Below are positions 46,245 through 57,033 of a DNA stretch of 64,000 bases, piece by piece; within the stretch, counting starts at the first letter, position 1, and every line of letters starts with the position of its first letter. The position numbers and the translations under genes were made by a program. The notes under the pieces were generated by a model. That model ran no database searches. It was not told the DNA's origin and saw only the letters and a program-made list of their open reading frames with translations. This DNA is from Eretmocerus hayati. Its lineage: Eukaryota; Arthropoda; Insecta; Hymenoptera; Aphelinidae. The DNA is taken from positions 164,597,685-164,661,684 of the forward strand of contig CM056741.1 of NCBI GenBank assembly GCA_029851415.1. Reading direction: 5' to 3'.

Positions 46245-47765
46245 AGACTAGGCGAAACTACCGCCATCGTTTGCAAAAATAGGTGAGTGGAATTTTTTTG
46301 TGCGATCCTCTCCGGAAGACCCTTCTGATCATAGAGACGTATGGACCCAAGCCGAATTCCGATGCAACATTGTTTAAACCGAAATTGCTTAAACAATTGA
46401 GAAAAATCACTTTTTGCAACTGTGTGCGCGAAGTTGTAAAAAAATGAGACTTCTCTTCATTATTTACAGTGCGAGAAGTAATGCGTGAATGACTTCTCGC
46501 ACAGTTTTACATTTACGCACTGGTGAAGTGTGCGTAAATGTAACTTCTCGCTCTAATGCATTTTCATTCACGCACAGTTCCAAAATATGATGTCACGTCA
46601 TCCCTCTGAATTTGGCCTTTCTTGAAAACTTCGTTTCCATGATAATCTTGCTCGGACAGTGGTGCATTTAATTACAACTTCGCGCACAGTTGCAAAAAAT
46701 AGTATACGCAACACGTGCGAGAAGTTTCCGCACACGTTGCCAACTCGCGCGAGAAGTAACATTTACGCACACTTCGAAACTTCTCGCACACCTAGAAGTA
46801 CATATTTACGCACGCTCGCTTCGCGAGCATGCGTAAATGTGTTCTTCTGGGTGTGCGAGAAGTTTCGAAGTGTGCGTAAATGTTACTTCTCGCACTCGTT
46901 TGGCAACTTGTGCGGAAATTGACCTTCTCGCACTTGTTACGTAATATACTATTTTTCGCCCTGAAACTAATTTCATAAGGTAATTTGGAATATTTTGGAT
47001 CGAAAAGTATTCTTGTCATTTTTTTCTAGGAGCCATCATTTCCGAGCTATAAGCGTTTCAAAGTTGAAAAAAACGCGAATTTTGCGATTTTGAACGTTGA
47101 ATAAAGGTAACAACAAAGCGAGAAATCCATGTTCTCAAGGTCGGGATGTATTCACTAGGGTGTCCTCTACAGGTTCCAATAGCAGAAGTCCATGGTCCCG
47201 GCTCAGAACCTTCCGTTTTCCGGAAGTTTTCAATGCACTGTTTTGAATGGATCTGAGATTGACTATACATATCGACCTGCGATGTATATAGCGCCTGGCG
47301 CCTGTAGAAACAGTGCTTTGAAAACTTCCGGAAAACGGAAGGTTCTGAGCCGGGACCATGGACTTTTGCTATTGGAACCTGTAGAGTACACCCTAGTGAA
47401 TACATCCCGACCTTGAGAACATCGATTTCTCGCTTTGTTGTTACCTTTATTTAACGTTCAAAATCGCAAAATTCGCGTTCTTTCAACTTTGAAACGCTTA
47501 TAGCTCGGAAATAATGGCTCCTAGAGAAAAATGACAAGAATACTTTTCGATTCAAAATATCCCAAATTACCTTATAAAATTAGTTTCAGGGCGAAATAAG
47601 TGATTTTTCTCAATTGTTTAAACAATTTCGGTTTAAACAATGTCGCATCGGAATTCGGCTTGGGTCCATACGTCTCTATGATCAGGAGGGTCTTCCGGAG
47701 AGGATCGCACAAAAAAATTCCACTCACCTATTTTTGCAAACGATGGCGGTAGTTTCGCATAGTCT
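46245..47765. mobile_element. Long fold-back element, copy 1, with a nested insertion
   Basis: The ends are AGACTAGGCGAAACTACC on the left and its near reverse complement on the right. The arms are near-mirror images: 46245-46412 plus about 46953-47246 pair with about 47290-47765. They share CGCCATCGTTTGCAAAAATA, GTTTAAACCGAAATTG and CTTGAGAACAT(C)GATTTCTCGC blocks. The left arm is interrupted at 46413-46952 (separate entry). Without it the element is about 980 bases. Mirror frames on opposite strands at 47192-47416 and 47135-47359 encode nearly the same peptide purely because of the palindrome. No transposase. Confidence 0.8.
46413..46952. mobile_element. Nested pair of modular palindromes in the left arm of the fold-back
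   Basis: The right arm of the host palindrome preserves the uninterrupted sequence (AAATCACTTATTTCGCCC when reversed), so this ~540-base block is an insertion. It consists of two side-by-side palindromes. One is bounded by TTGCAACTGTGTGCGCGAAG and its reverse (to about 46697). The other is bounded by TAGTATACGCAAC and GTTACGTAATATACTA. Both are built from GTGCGAGAAGT and GTGCGTAAATGT modules repeated in both orientations (nine and six sites counted). No coding capacity. Confidence 0.7.
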
Positions 47766-47766
47766 A

Positions 47767-50700
47767 TCTGTCTCAGTCTCGAGTCATCAATCAAGCAGAC
47801 TAACTCACATGTCCACAACAAACAATACACAATTGTTCTATCGACATTGGCATGATGGAACATGCCCCATGTAACAATATGTTTCCTTTTTACTGTTATG
47901 TGTATGTACCTAGATAGTGACGATTGATTCCGCGGGCCCCAAATCATTGGAATTAAACTTGACTTCTTGTGGACTGATAGTTGCCACAATATTTTATTCT
48001 CTTCCACAGTTTTTGAATCCATCATACTGTCTCGGACGAGTTCTTCCATCGTCTAAATGATGAGCTCAGTGAAAAGGCCAGGATGCAACTGTAATCTACG
48101 ATCATTTTCCATTTTGAATATAACATGATCAAACGGGAGTAATCACAACCTCCTCAACCCTCTCAATTTGTCCCTTTGAGAAAACGAGAGATACTCACAT
48201 CCTATACTGGCTCTATGAGAAATTGTAATTAGGTCGCAAACTCATTCCTGCACTCTCTGGGACGAAAACTGTCCGAGAGTATCGAGATTTTGAAAGATCA
48301 ACATCTCAAGAACAACACAAAGAATAGCAACCGGACGAGAAGGATTTTATCGATCAATGACTCAAAATTGCCTCTTGACACTTACTATTATTTCTTGCTC
48401 TAATATTCCAGGCGTATATACTTATACATGTCCGGAGGATCCCGACAGCCGCACACGATTGTGAAACCACCTCAGTTCGCATGAGCCATGCACCATCCAC
48501 AAACTTTCATACCCTACCAGAGTTTCTGACTCCGCCACATCCTTTCTGTCATGAGCGAGTCTCTTCGTCGTCTAATTCGCTAGCCCTGCAGCAGAGACGA
48601 ATGAGTACCTGCTATCCTCATTTTTCTTATCTCTCTGGATGAGAAGACTTTCATGTTGTTTCGATCACTATAATTGTCATCCGTTGTGCCAGATTCATCA
48701 TCTCAAGTAAAATAGGATTTCACGATTAGTGATGGCAATTCTCTTCTCTCGTATTATTGCGTCTGCTGGTCTGTGCAGATATCGAGAGCTTGCATGCAAA
48801 ATTCAGCTTGCGCTTTCTCGATATTGGCTGATATCGTTGGCCCAGCTCTCTCTCTCTCGCCCGGTCGATCTGATTTCCTCGAAGCTTAACCCTCGCTAGC
48901 AGCAGTGCGCGTCAGCTGCAGCCCTGGGACTATGCTTCTCCTCTGATGCTCTGATGCCTTCTCTCTCTCTCTCTCTCCTCTTTCGGTCTCTCAGCGTTGG
49001 TTGCGATGCCGCTGCATCGACTCGGTTCTCGCTCGCTCGTTTTATATACACCTCTACATATATTGCCACCCCTCGAGCTGCTCCAAAGCTCGCCCTCGTT
49101 GAGCAGAGTCTCGAGTCTCTCTCTGTCTCTCTCTCTTGTGCAGCAAAAGCAGCAATGTGCCATGGCGTCCGCATCGTTCGCCGCATATCCGCCCCTCGCG
49201 CGCGCATATATAGTAAGCACCCTGCGATTATCTTTTGTCCGATCGAATATATATATAATATGTGAGCTTATAAACGCGGAAGCGCCCCTATAGCTGAAGC
49301 TTGTGCATCGCGCATACGCCGGGCCTGTACAGCGGCTCCCTCTCGATCTCTTTCTGACACATACTCGAACGACGCGATGAAGACAAACTAATGCCTGCGT
49401 GTCGATTTGTCCTCTATCAATCGAGGTAGCCGTAAAGAGTCATGGTTTTCCTGTGAACGCGTCAGAAGATACTTTTCAACACCTTTGAAACGCCTCGGAT
49501 ACTCTTTGGGTGACTCGAGCATCTAGCGACTAAAAATAAAATTGAAGTTGGAAGCCCGTTCCTCTCTCAAGAGCAACGTTGAACCTCATGTTTTCTTAAA
49601 CGATCTCTGCCAAAATCCGTACCCATGTCAGCTAGTCAAATTTCATCGGAATACCATCATAGTTCAAGATGTCCTCGAAAATGTCTATGTATGACCAAAC
49701 ATGTTTTGCTACTCTCGCGCGGGATTGTTTGAGTCTGACATGTGCAACAAGGATAGAGTGTATATGCTAGTTCCAAAGTGCCTTATTGATTGATTTGGTT
49801 GGAAGAATCAAAAAAAAAAAAAATTGATACGATTCGATACTATTTATCATTATGTGTCAGAATGTGTGATGGATAGATTAATCGAAGAAATTCGTGGGAT
49901 GTTTCACACGATCGAAATAATTCGATTCCACCTTGAACTTGAAAGAAAGAGTGTTCATCGTCGACCTCTCTGATGAGCCAACATCAGCGAAATCAATTTT
50001 AACGATTGGATGGTTCTTGAATCGTGTCGCGCAGTGTTGGGCCAATTTGCATATGATGAGATATTACCTTTCGACAATGCGAATATAACATGGAAAATGA
50101 ATCGAATTAGGGGGTTCTCATTCATTAGAGCCAGTATCCGACAGAACCTCTATTTCGTGACCTCGTTATTAAATGACCCCATATTTCTAGTTACTACGGT
50201 ATGATTTCTTTCTCAATGTTTTTGAAACCTTGTTACCGTTCCACCCAAATCGCAGTAGTGTATAGGACAAATCTCTCTTCGTCTTACTAACGAGCCCAAG
50301 GGAGAGATTGTGGCGAAACACAAACTTCATATCACATCCCAACTCATATGCAGTTTGAAATTAGTCTGGTATAGAGTTAGTGGTGGAAACTATAGTCGGC
50401 TCTGAATTTATATATATGTATCATGTTATTGAGGGGTTGGTTCTCGGTATCTCGATACTCTGTGGTTGTATATGAGGAATGCATGTTTCCTGGACAATCG
50501 GAGCGACAGAGACTTTGACAAATACTGGCCCTGATGAATGAGTGCCTCTTAATTCGTCCGATTTTACATCTTAAGATATATATCACAGTAATATAATTAT
50601 ATCACAGTATGCATCTCTCATATTTTACGGAACTGTATGTATGTATGTATGTATGTATGTGCTGACATGTCATGCACAATCATTCATAATTAGAATGGAC

Positions 50701-51175
50701 AGTCCATTGCCTCGGTGCTGTCCCAAGGTCATATATATTTGGGAGAGGCTGGAATATGTCCCGGAATGACCTTTTCTAGGCGAGAGGATGTGCTTACAGC
50801 AGTTGAAGTAGTATCTATTGTTCCGATCCAAGTCAGGGTTTTGGTCACTATACGCCCTCACTGCTCGAACCAGGATTGGTTTGGGTGTGTGAGAATTTTT
50901 TGATCCACCGGTGGTTTGTTAGTTTGTTTGAAAGCAGGTCCTGTTTTCCCTGCATCTAAACGTTCTGTCTATGATATTTTACCATCCTCTTCTATCCTGA
51001 ACATATCGCGAGTCCGTCGCGTATCCTAGATCCTCTGTGTATCCTAGCTCTTTCATGTTTTCCACTATGTTTTCTTTCATCTACGACGCGGTCTACCTAA
51101 CTAACCTTTTTGTCGCGCATGTTGCGGGCTGTTAGCCCAGGACTTGGTGCGCGGTTCTTTCCCTACCGTCTGTTG
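47767..51175. other. Non-coding stretch with CT-rich island and microsatellite
   Basis: 48840-49340 is CT/GC-rich with overlapping frames on both strands that are compositional shadows; TATATA motifs lie at its right side. A weak inverted repeat joins 50101-50160 and 50505-50560. (GTAT)n lies at 50634-50660. No exon recognised. Confidence 0.4.
50634..50660 (+). repeat. (GTAT)n microsatellite
   Basis: Six to seven perfect tetranucleotide units. Confidence 0.85.
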
Positions 51176-51178
51176 TAA

Positions 51179-51455
51179 GGGTGTGTCCACAAGTGAAGCG
51201 CCCGCGCCGAGCCCCGGCGCGCGGCGCCGCTCCCGGCACCCGCGCTGGCACCGCGCTCTGAGCAGGCTCAAAAATTCCCCACGTTACCGACTATATCCTG
51301 AGTATAGAACCGAAGTTTGGCCACCTCGATCGCTAAGTACAACTCCGAAAAGAGGAGTCAACGTGTGTGTCTATAAATTTACACAAACAATTTCTAGCGC
51401 GCGCCAGCGCTGGTGCCGGGAGCTCGGCGCGGGCGCTTCACTTGTGGACACACCC
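51179..51455. mobile_element. MITE with TAA duplication (Harbinger-like)
   Basis: 277 bases, starting GGGTGTGTCCACAAGTGAAG and ending in its reverse complement; the inverted ends extend for at least 32 bases and are very GC-rich. TAA flanks both sides (51176-51178 and 51456-51458). A 3-bp TWA duplication with G-rich ends suggests PIF/Harbinger. A 104-codon frame crossing it is an artefact. Confidence 0.8.
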
Positions 51456-51458
51456 TAA

Positions 51459-52182
51459 CGTGTCCTGTCCATCACCGACTCCTGGACTTCATGACTCTAA
51501 TGATTCTTGTATATTTGTAGATATCACCAATCTCTTCATTGAACAGTCGTGGTTAGGATATTTTCAAAACCTGTTGAACGGAAACAATATCGAGAGCGCA
51601 CAGGGAGATAAAAGTGCGTATGAGATTAGGCTTTGTGGTATGATATTGACAATGGAATTGGTCAGAAAGGAAGGAAGAGGTTCTCATTGCTCTTCTGGAT
51701 CACAAATCGAAGAGTTCACTTGTGAAAAGTGACTAAACCCATTTGGTCTAAATGTTAAGATACAAGCCACAAAGGATCTGATGACAACAGTTTTATCGGT
51801 CCGGGTCATCAAGCTGTTAATAATTTTAGAAAACTTCCATGGCTCATCTCATCTCGCATCTCATTGATGGTGAAATCCTCTTCGTAAGATGGGAATTCGA
51901 ATGATGTTTTGCTAAATTATCGAAATGAAAGGAAACGTTTGGAACACCTCTTGGTTTTCTCATACGCGCACACTTTGGAAAGTGAACATAATGTAAAAAT
52001 TGGACATGTTGATAAACATAATGTAAAAATCGGACAAGACTGTTTCGACCTGATCTCTCTGTTTGGGCTCGTCAGTTAGACGGCGGAAAGACTTGTCTAA
52101 AACAGGAAGTAAAATGGAATCGGAAGGGGAGAAAGAAGCATCTGTACAGATATGTGTTTGATCGCTCATGTTAATTTTATAT
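51459..52182. other. Non-coding stretch
   Basis: AT-rich. Two tandem copies of AACATAATGTAAAAAT(T/C)GGACA lie at about 51987-52037. Nothing else was recognised. Confidence 0.4.
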
Positions 52183-53708
52183 AGAGTAGGCGAAACTACC
52201 GCCATCGTGTGCAAAAATGATGCAATGGAAATTTTTTGTGGGATACTCACCACAAGACCTCCCTGATCCTTAAGGGTGCTCCCCAGCTGTTTTCAGCGCC
52301 ACGAGTGGCCATTTTGGAAGCTTCAAAACGGAAGTATTTTTCCCCCAATTATACGTCCTGGATTCAAATCATTTCCAAAATCTGAGTAGATAGAAAGGAA
52401 GCTGAGATCCTTCCGCACCTGGGGATATATCACATGTGATGGTTTTATTGCCGTGGAACGAGCTACGATAGTTCAAAAAAAGAAGCTATCGCGGGGCGGA
52501 GAAACGCGTGATCTGAGAGCTCGGTAAGTCAGGTTTCGCTTCATTTCGCTTCACAGCATTCACGTAAAAGAGCAGGTGAGGTGAGGAGAGAGACGTTGAT
52601 GCTGGAAGGGAGGGAGAAAGCAGGGGAGACAGGCAGCGTGAGCTGGATGTTTGCTTGTCTGCAGGTAGTAAATGAGAGCGGAAAAATTCACCATATCTGG
52701 ACCCACCTCACGGCTAATTTTTCCCGCAATTTATCTCAACCTGTACTCAACATAGCAGCGTAAATCGAGATTATTTCAAATCCTCAATTCACTCCACACC
52801 TGGCGATATGTCCCACCATCTGCGTTATCCATTATGCTTCACGCAAATGAGAAATAAATGTTGCACATACAGATCGCATTCATAGGGCATATATCAGTAT
52901 TCGATTCTGCTTCGCTGCAATACTACCCACACAGCATGGGAATATTTCAGAAGAACATATTTCAGTGGAATATTTTAATGAAATCTCCTAGAAACCTCGC
53001 AGAAATATCTCGGGAAATGTTTTTGGAACATTTCATCGCAAGATTTCAGTGAATACCTCCAGAAACCCTGCAGAAACATTTCACGAAATGTTTTTGTAAT
53101 ATTTCATTGCAATTTTCCACAAATATGTATCAAAAGTCTCCTGGAAATATTTCATGAAATATTACTCAAATTCCTTCCGAAATGTTCGTCCGGAAGATCT
53201 TTGAAAGGTTTCTCGAATATTTCATCGCAATATCCATGGATACGATTTTGAAATATTTCTGAAATGTTGCACAACAAATTTGAAGTAATCTCGTACTAAG
53301 ATATCCCTAAATAGTCACTGAATAATTTTCAGCAAATTCACTTTGAAAAGTTATGGAGGTTCCCTGAAGGCTATTCGAAAGGTTCCCAAAAGCTTCTGAG
53401 GGAGTTTCTAAAGACTCTTGAAGGTTTCTTGGACGTTTCTAAGACGTTCCTGAAACATTTGTGGAAACCCTGAGATATTCCTGAAATTTTTCTGAAACTT
53501 TACTGAAACGTTTCTGTAAACTTTCTCGAACTTTCCTGGAATATTTCTGACATATTTCTGTGCAATATAACAAAAATATGACTTTGGAATATTTCTGCAA
53601 CTTCTCACTATCAAACCTTCAGCAACCTTGCCTATAGAAGTCTTTAAAAAATCCCTGGTAGGTTTTTGGAAGGTTCCTAAGAGCTTCATGAGAAGTTTTT
53701 AAAGAAGG

Positions 53709-54524
53709 TATACTCTATGCCCAGAAAACTATAGTCTCACTTGAATACCATCATTCTGATCGATCTCTTAATCGAGTTTTCGAATCATTGGTGTCCCAGA
53801 AACCCATCAATCACACTAAAAAAATAACAAAATTTAATGCCAACGTGGTACCAAAAAATTCTTATGTCGCGCGGAATTATCACGCGGAAAAGTATATTCT
53901 ATGCCGGGAAAACTAGTCTCACTCGAATACCATCACTCTGATCGATGTGTTAATCGAGATTTCGGATCATTGGTGTCTCAGAAACCCGTCAATTACACTA
54001 TAAAAAAATAACAAAATTCACTGCTACCGTGGTACCGACGAATTCTTATGTCGCGCGGAATTATCACGCGGCAAGTATTATACTCTATGCCCGGAAAACT
54101 ACACTGTAAAATATTTTTCCGAAAAACTTCAACCAGTCTGGTTGAAAATGCAACCAACGTGGATGATCACAATCTGTCCGTGCGGTTCCTGCATATCAGG
54201 TTGTCTACCTGAGAGGAGTGGAATATGATGATGGATGGTCATATGGGTAGATAAGGATGATGGAGGGGTGGACTTATGGATGGGTCGATGGTCGATGGAT
54301 GGATAGTTGATAAGGTCGATAAATGGATCGAGAAACGGATGGTGGGTGGACGAATGGATGTATGGATGGAGTGATGGATGATGGGTGTATAATGGACGGA
54401 TGCATGCTGGATAGATAGGTCAATGGATATTACATCGACCATCCATCCATCCATCACGGAATATATAATTGCTTGTTTGAAAATTCAACAAATTTTTTAC
54501 AGTGTAGTCTCACTTGAATACCAT
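53709..54524 (+). repeat. Three tandem ~185-base units in the palindrome spacer
   Basis: Units start at 53709, 53893 and 54079, each with TCTATGCC, GGTGTC(C/T)CAGAAACCC and GTCGCGCGGAATTATCACGC. The third unit is cut short by a 403-base insertion, and its remainder (GTCTCACTTGAATACC) continues at 54507-54524. The units differ by about 10%. Confidence 0.8.
54102..54504. mobile_element. TA-flanked MITE (Tc1/mariner-like) with GGAT-rich core
   Basis: Begins CACTGTAAAA and ends TTTTTTACAGTG, flanked by TA on both sides (54100-54101 and 54505-54506). The neighbouring tandem unit shows the empty site AAACTAGTCTCAC, confirming the TA duplication. The core (about 54226-54455) is a degenerate GGAT/GATG tetranucleotide tract; the Ile/His/Ser-rich frame there is low-complexity. 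Confidence 0.85.
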
Positions 54525-56825
54525 CTTAGAAACATCCAAGAAACCTTCAAGAGTCTTTAGAAACTCCCTCAGAAGCTTTTGGGAACCTTTCGAATAGCCT
54601 TCAGGGAACCTCCATAACTTTTCAAAGTGAATTTGCTGAAAATTATTCAGTGACTATTTAGGGATATCTTAGTACGAGATTACTTCAAATTTGTTGTGCA
54701 ACATTTCAGAAATATTTCAAAATCGTATCCATGGATATTGCGATGAAATATTCGAGAAACCTTTCAAAGATCTTCCGGACGAACATTTCGGAAGGAATTT
54801 GAGTAATATTTCATGAAATATTTCCAGGAGACTTTTGATACATATTTGTGGAAAATTGCAATGAAATATTACAAAAACATTTCGTGAAATGTTTCTGCAG
54901 GGTTTCTGGAGGTATTCACTGAAATCTTGCGATGAAATGTTCCAAAAACATTTCCCGAGATATTTCTGCGAGGTTTCTAGGAGATTTCATTAAAATATTC
55001 CACTGAAATATGTTCTTCTGAAATATTCCCATGCTGTGTGGGTAGTATTGCAGCGAAGCAGAATCGAATACTGATATATGCCCTATGAATGCGATCTGTA
55101 TGTGCAACATTTATTTCTCATTTGCGTGAAGCATAATGGATAACGCAGATGGTGGGACATATCGCCAGGTGTGGAGTGAATTGAGGATTTGAAATAATCT
55201 CGATTTACGCTGCTATGTTGAGTACAGGTTGAGATAAATTGCGGGAAAAATTAGCCGTGAGGTGGGTCCAGATATGGTGAATTTTTCCGCTCTCATTTAC
55301 TACCTGCAGACAAGCAAACATCCAGCTCACGCTGCCTGTCTCCCCTGCTTTCTCCCTCCCTTCCAGCATCAACGTCTCTCTCCTCACCTCACCTGCTCTT
55401 TTACGTGAATGCTGTGAAGCGAAATGAAGCGAAACCTGACTTACCGAGCTCTCAGATCACGCGTTTCTCCGCCCCGCGATAGCTTCTTTTTTTGAACTAT
55501 CGTAGCTCGTTCCACGGCAATAAAACCATCACATGTGATATATCCCCAGGTGCGGAAGGATCTCAGCTTCCTTTCTATCTACTCAGATTTTGGAAATGAT
55601 TTGAATCCAGGACGTATAATTGGGGGAAAAATACTTCCGTTTTGAAGCTTCCAAAATGGCCACTCGTGGCGCTGAAAACAGCTGGGGAGCACCCTTAAGT
55701 CATATGTTCCTAAGCCGTATCTGGGTGCAAAATTGTTTAAACCGAAATTGTTTAAACAATTGAATAAAATTGTTTATTTTGGATTCAAAAGATGTTTTTT
55801 AGGTAAATTGGAGCATTTTAAACAGAAAGTTACTCTTGTCATTTTTCTCTAGGATCCATTGTTTTTGCGCTATGAGCATTTTAAAGTTGAAAAAACTCGA
55901 AAATCGCGATTTTGAGGCCCGGATTAAAGTGTCATAATGGTGAACATGTTATGCTCTCACTAGGGAAATTTGTCAATTGGGATCTCCTCTACAAGTTGTG
56001 ATAGCAAAAACCCATGTTCCTCGTCGATTTACCTTCGTTTTTTGAATGTTAATAACGCGTCGTATGGCGCCAGTTCACTGGTGATCGCAATGCTCTCCGC
56101 GCCGCGATATAGCAACGTTGCGTCGTCTGCACGCATGAGGTGGGAGCCCGCGAGCACGCGAATGGGCGCCATACGACGCGTTATTAACATTCAAAAAACG
56201 AAGGTAAATCGACGAGGAACATGGGTTTTTGCTATCACAACTTGTAGAGGAGATCCCAATTGACAAATTTCCCTAGTGAGAGCATAACATTTTCACCATT
56301 ATGACATTTTAATCCGGGCCTCAAAATCGCGATTTTCGAGTTTTTTCAACTTTAAAATGCTCATAGCGCAAAAACAATGGATCCTAGAGAAAAATGACAA
56401 GAGTAACTTTCTGTTTAAAATGCTCCAATTTACCTAAAGAACATCTTTTGAATCCAAAATAAACAATTTTATTCAATTGTTTAAACAATTTCGGTTTAAA
56501 CAATTTTGCACCCAGATACGGCTTAGGAACATATGACTTAAGGATCAGGGAGGTCTTGCGGTGAGTATCCCACAAAAAATTTCCATTGCATCATTTTTGC
56601 ACACGATGGCGGTAGTTTCGCCTACTCTAATAAGACTGGGCGGGGAGAGCTCTTTCTGCGTCCGTTTATCGCGTTTGTTACAGTTGCAGACTAATCGACT
56701 CCCCAATTCTGCTTACTGCTCCTTCGAAAAATCTGCCTTAGATACAATATCACGTTTACCAATCCCCTGATTCCGATGAAGGCGCGCAAAGCGCACATTG
56801 GCCAATTCCAAGTACTAAGCTTTAA

Positions 56826-57033
56826 GGGGATGTCGGAGTCCTATCCTGTATGCATACTTATCTACATTGTCGAGTTCACAAACCATTCGATGAATTCTTG
56901 CAATATCGCAATTCTAATAAGTGATGTCGATTTTATGAACCGAACAGAATCGGCGTTGCTTATTAGAATTGTGATATCTCAAAAATTCATCGAATGGTTT
57001 GGGAACTCGACAATGTCGGTATCCGACATCCTC
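56826..57033. mobile_element. Small TTAA-flanked fold-back MITE
   Basis: 208 bases. It starts GGGGATGTCGGA and ends TCCGACATCCTC, flanked by TTAA (56822-56825 and 57034-57037). Almost the whole element is self-complementary, with facing ATTGTCGAGTTC and CATTCGATGAATT blocks. A 133-codon frame across it (56776-57177) is a by-product of the palindrome. Confidence 0.8.

Larger units (their letters stand above)
52274..55694. mobile_element. Giant TTAA-flanked palindromic element, ~1.17-kb arms
   Basis: Starts GGGTGCTCCCCAGCTG and ends in its exact reverse complement, flanked by TTAA on both sides (52270-52273 and 55695-55698). The arms 52274-53442 and 54525-55694 are nearly identical in reverse; frames at 52581-52763 (+) and 55205-55387 (-), and at 52858-53052 (+) and 54916-55110 (-), give identical peptides. 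The arms hold many degenerate GGAAATATTTC-type units. The ~1.08-kb spacer holds a ~185-base tandem repeat and a nested MITE. TTAA duplication suggests piggyBac-type mobilisation. No transposase frame is visible. Confidence 0.85.
52183..56628. mobile_element. Long fold-back element, copy 2, split by a TTAA palindrome
   Basis: Same family as 46245-47765: ends AGAGTAGGCGAAACTACCGC and reverse, plus the shared GTTTAAACCGAAATTGTTTA block and a TAGCAAAAACCCATG block near the centre. The left arm is 52183-52273 plus 55699-56069; the right arm is about 56164-56628. The centre has facing CGTCGTATGGCGCC sequences. Excluding the 3.4-kb insertion it is about 1.02 kb. Its two arms are very similar, so it looks younger than copy 1. 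No transposase. Confidence 0.85.

Noticed and set aside
47135..47416. Two overlapping frames on opposite strands encoding nearly the same peptide
   Set aside because: A mirror effect of the palindrome at 46245-47765, not a duplicated gene.
54239..54457. 72-codon Ile/His/Ser-rich minus frame
   Set aside because: Translation of a degenerate GGAT tetranucleotide tract inside a MITE.
54239..54460. CRISPR-like array in the GGAT-rich tract or the 185-base tandem units
   Set aside because: These are simple-sequence and satellite-type repeats without regular unique spacers, in an animal genome.
52581..55387. Pairs of identical small peptides on opposite strands
   Set aside because: Caused by the identical inverted arms; no start context or domain.
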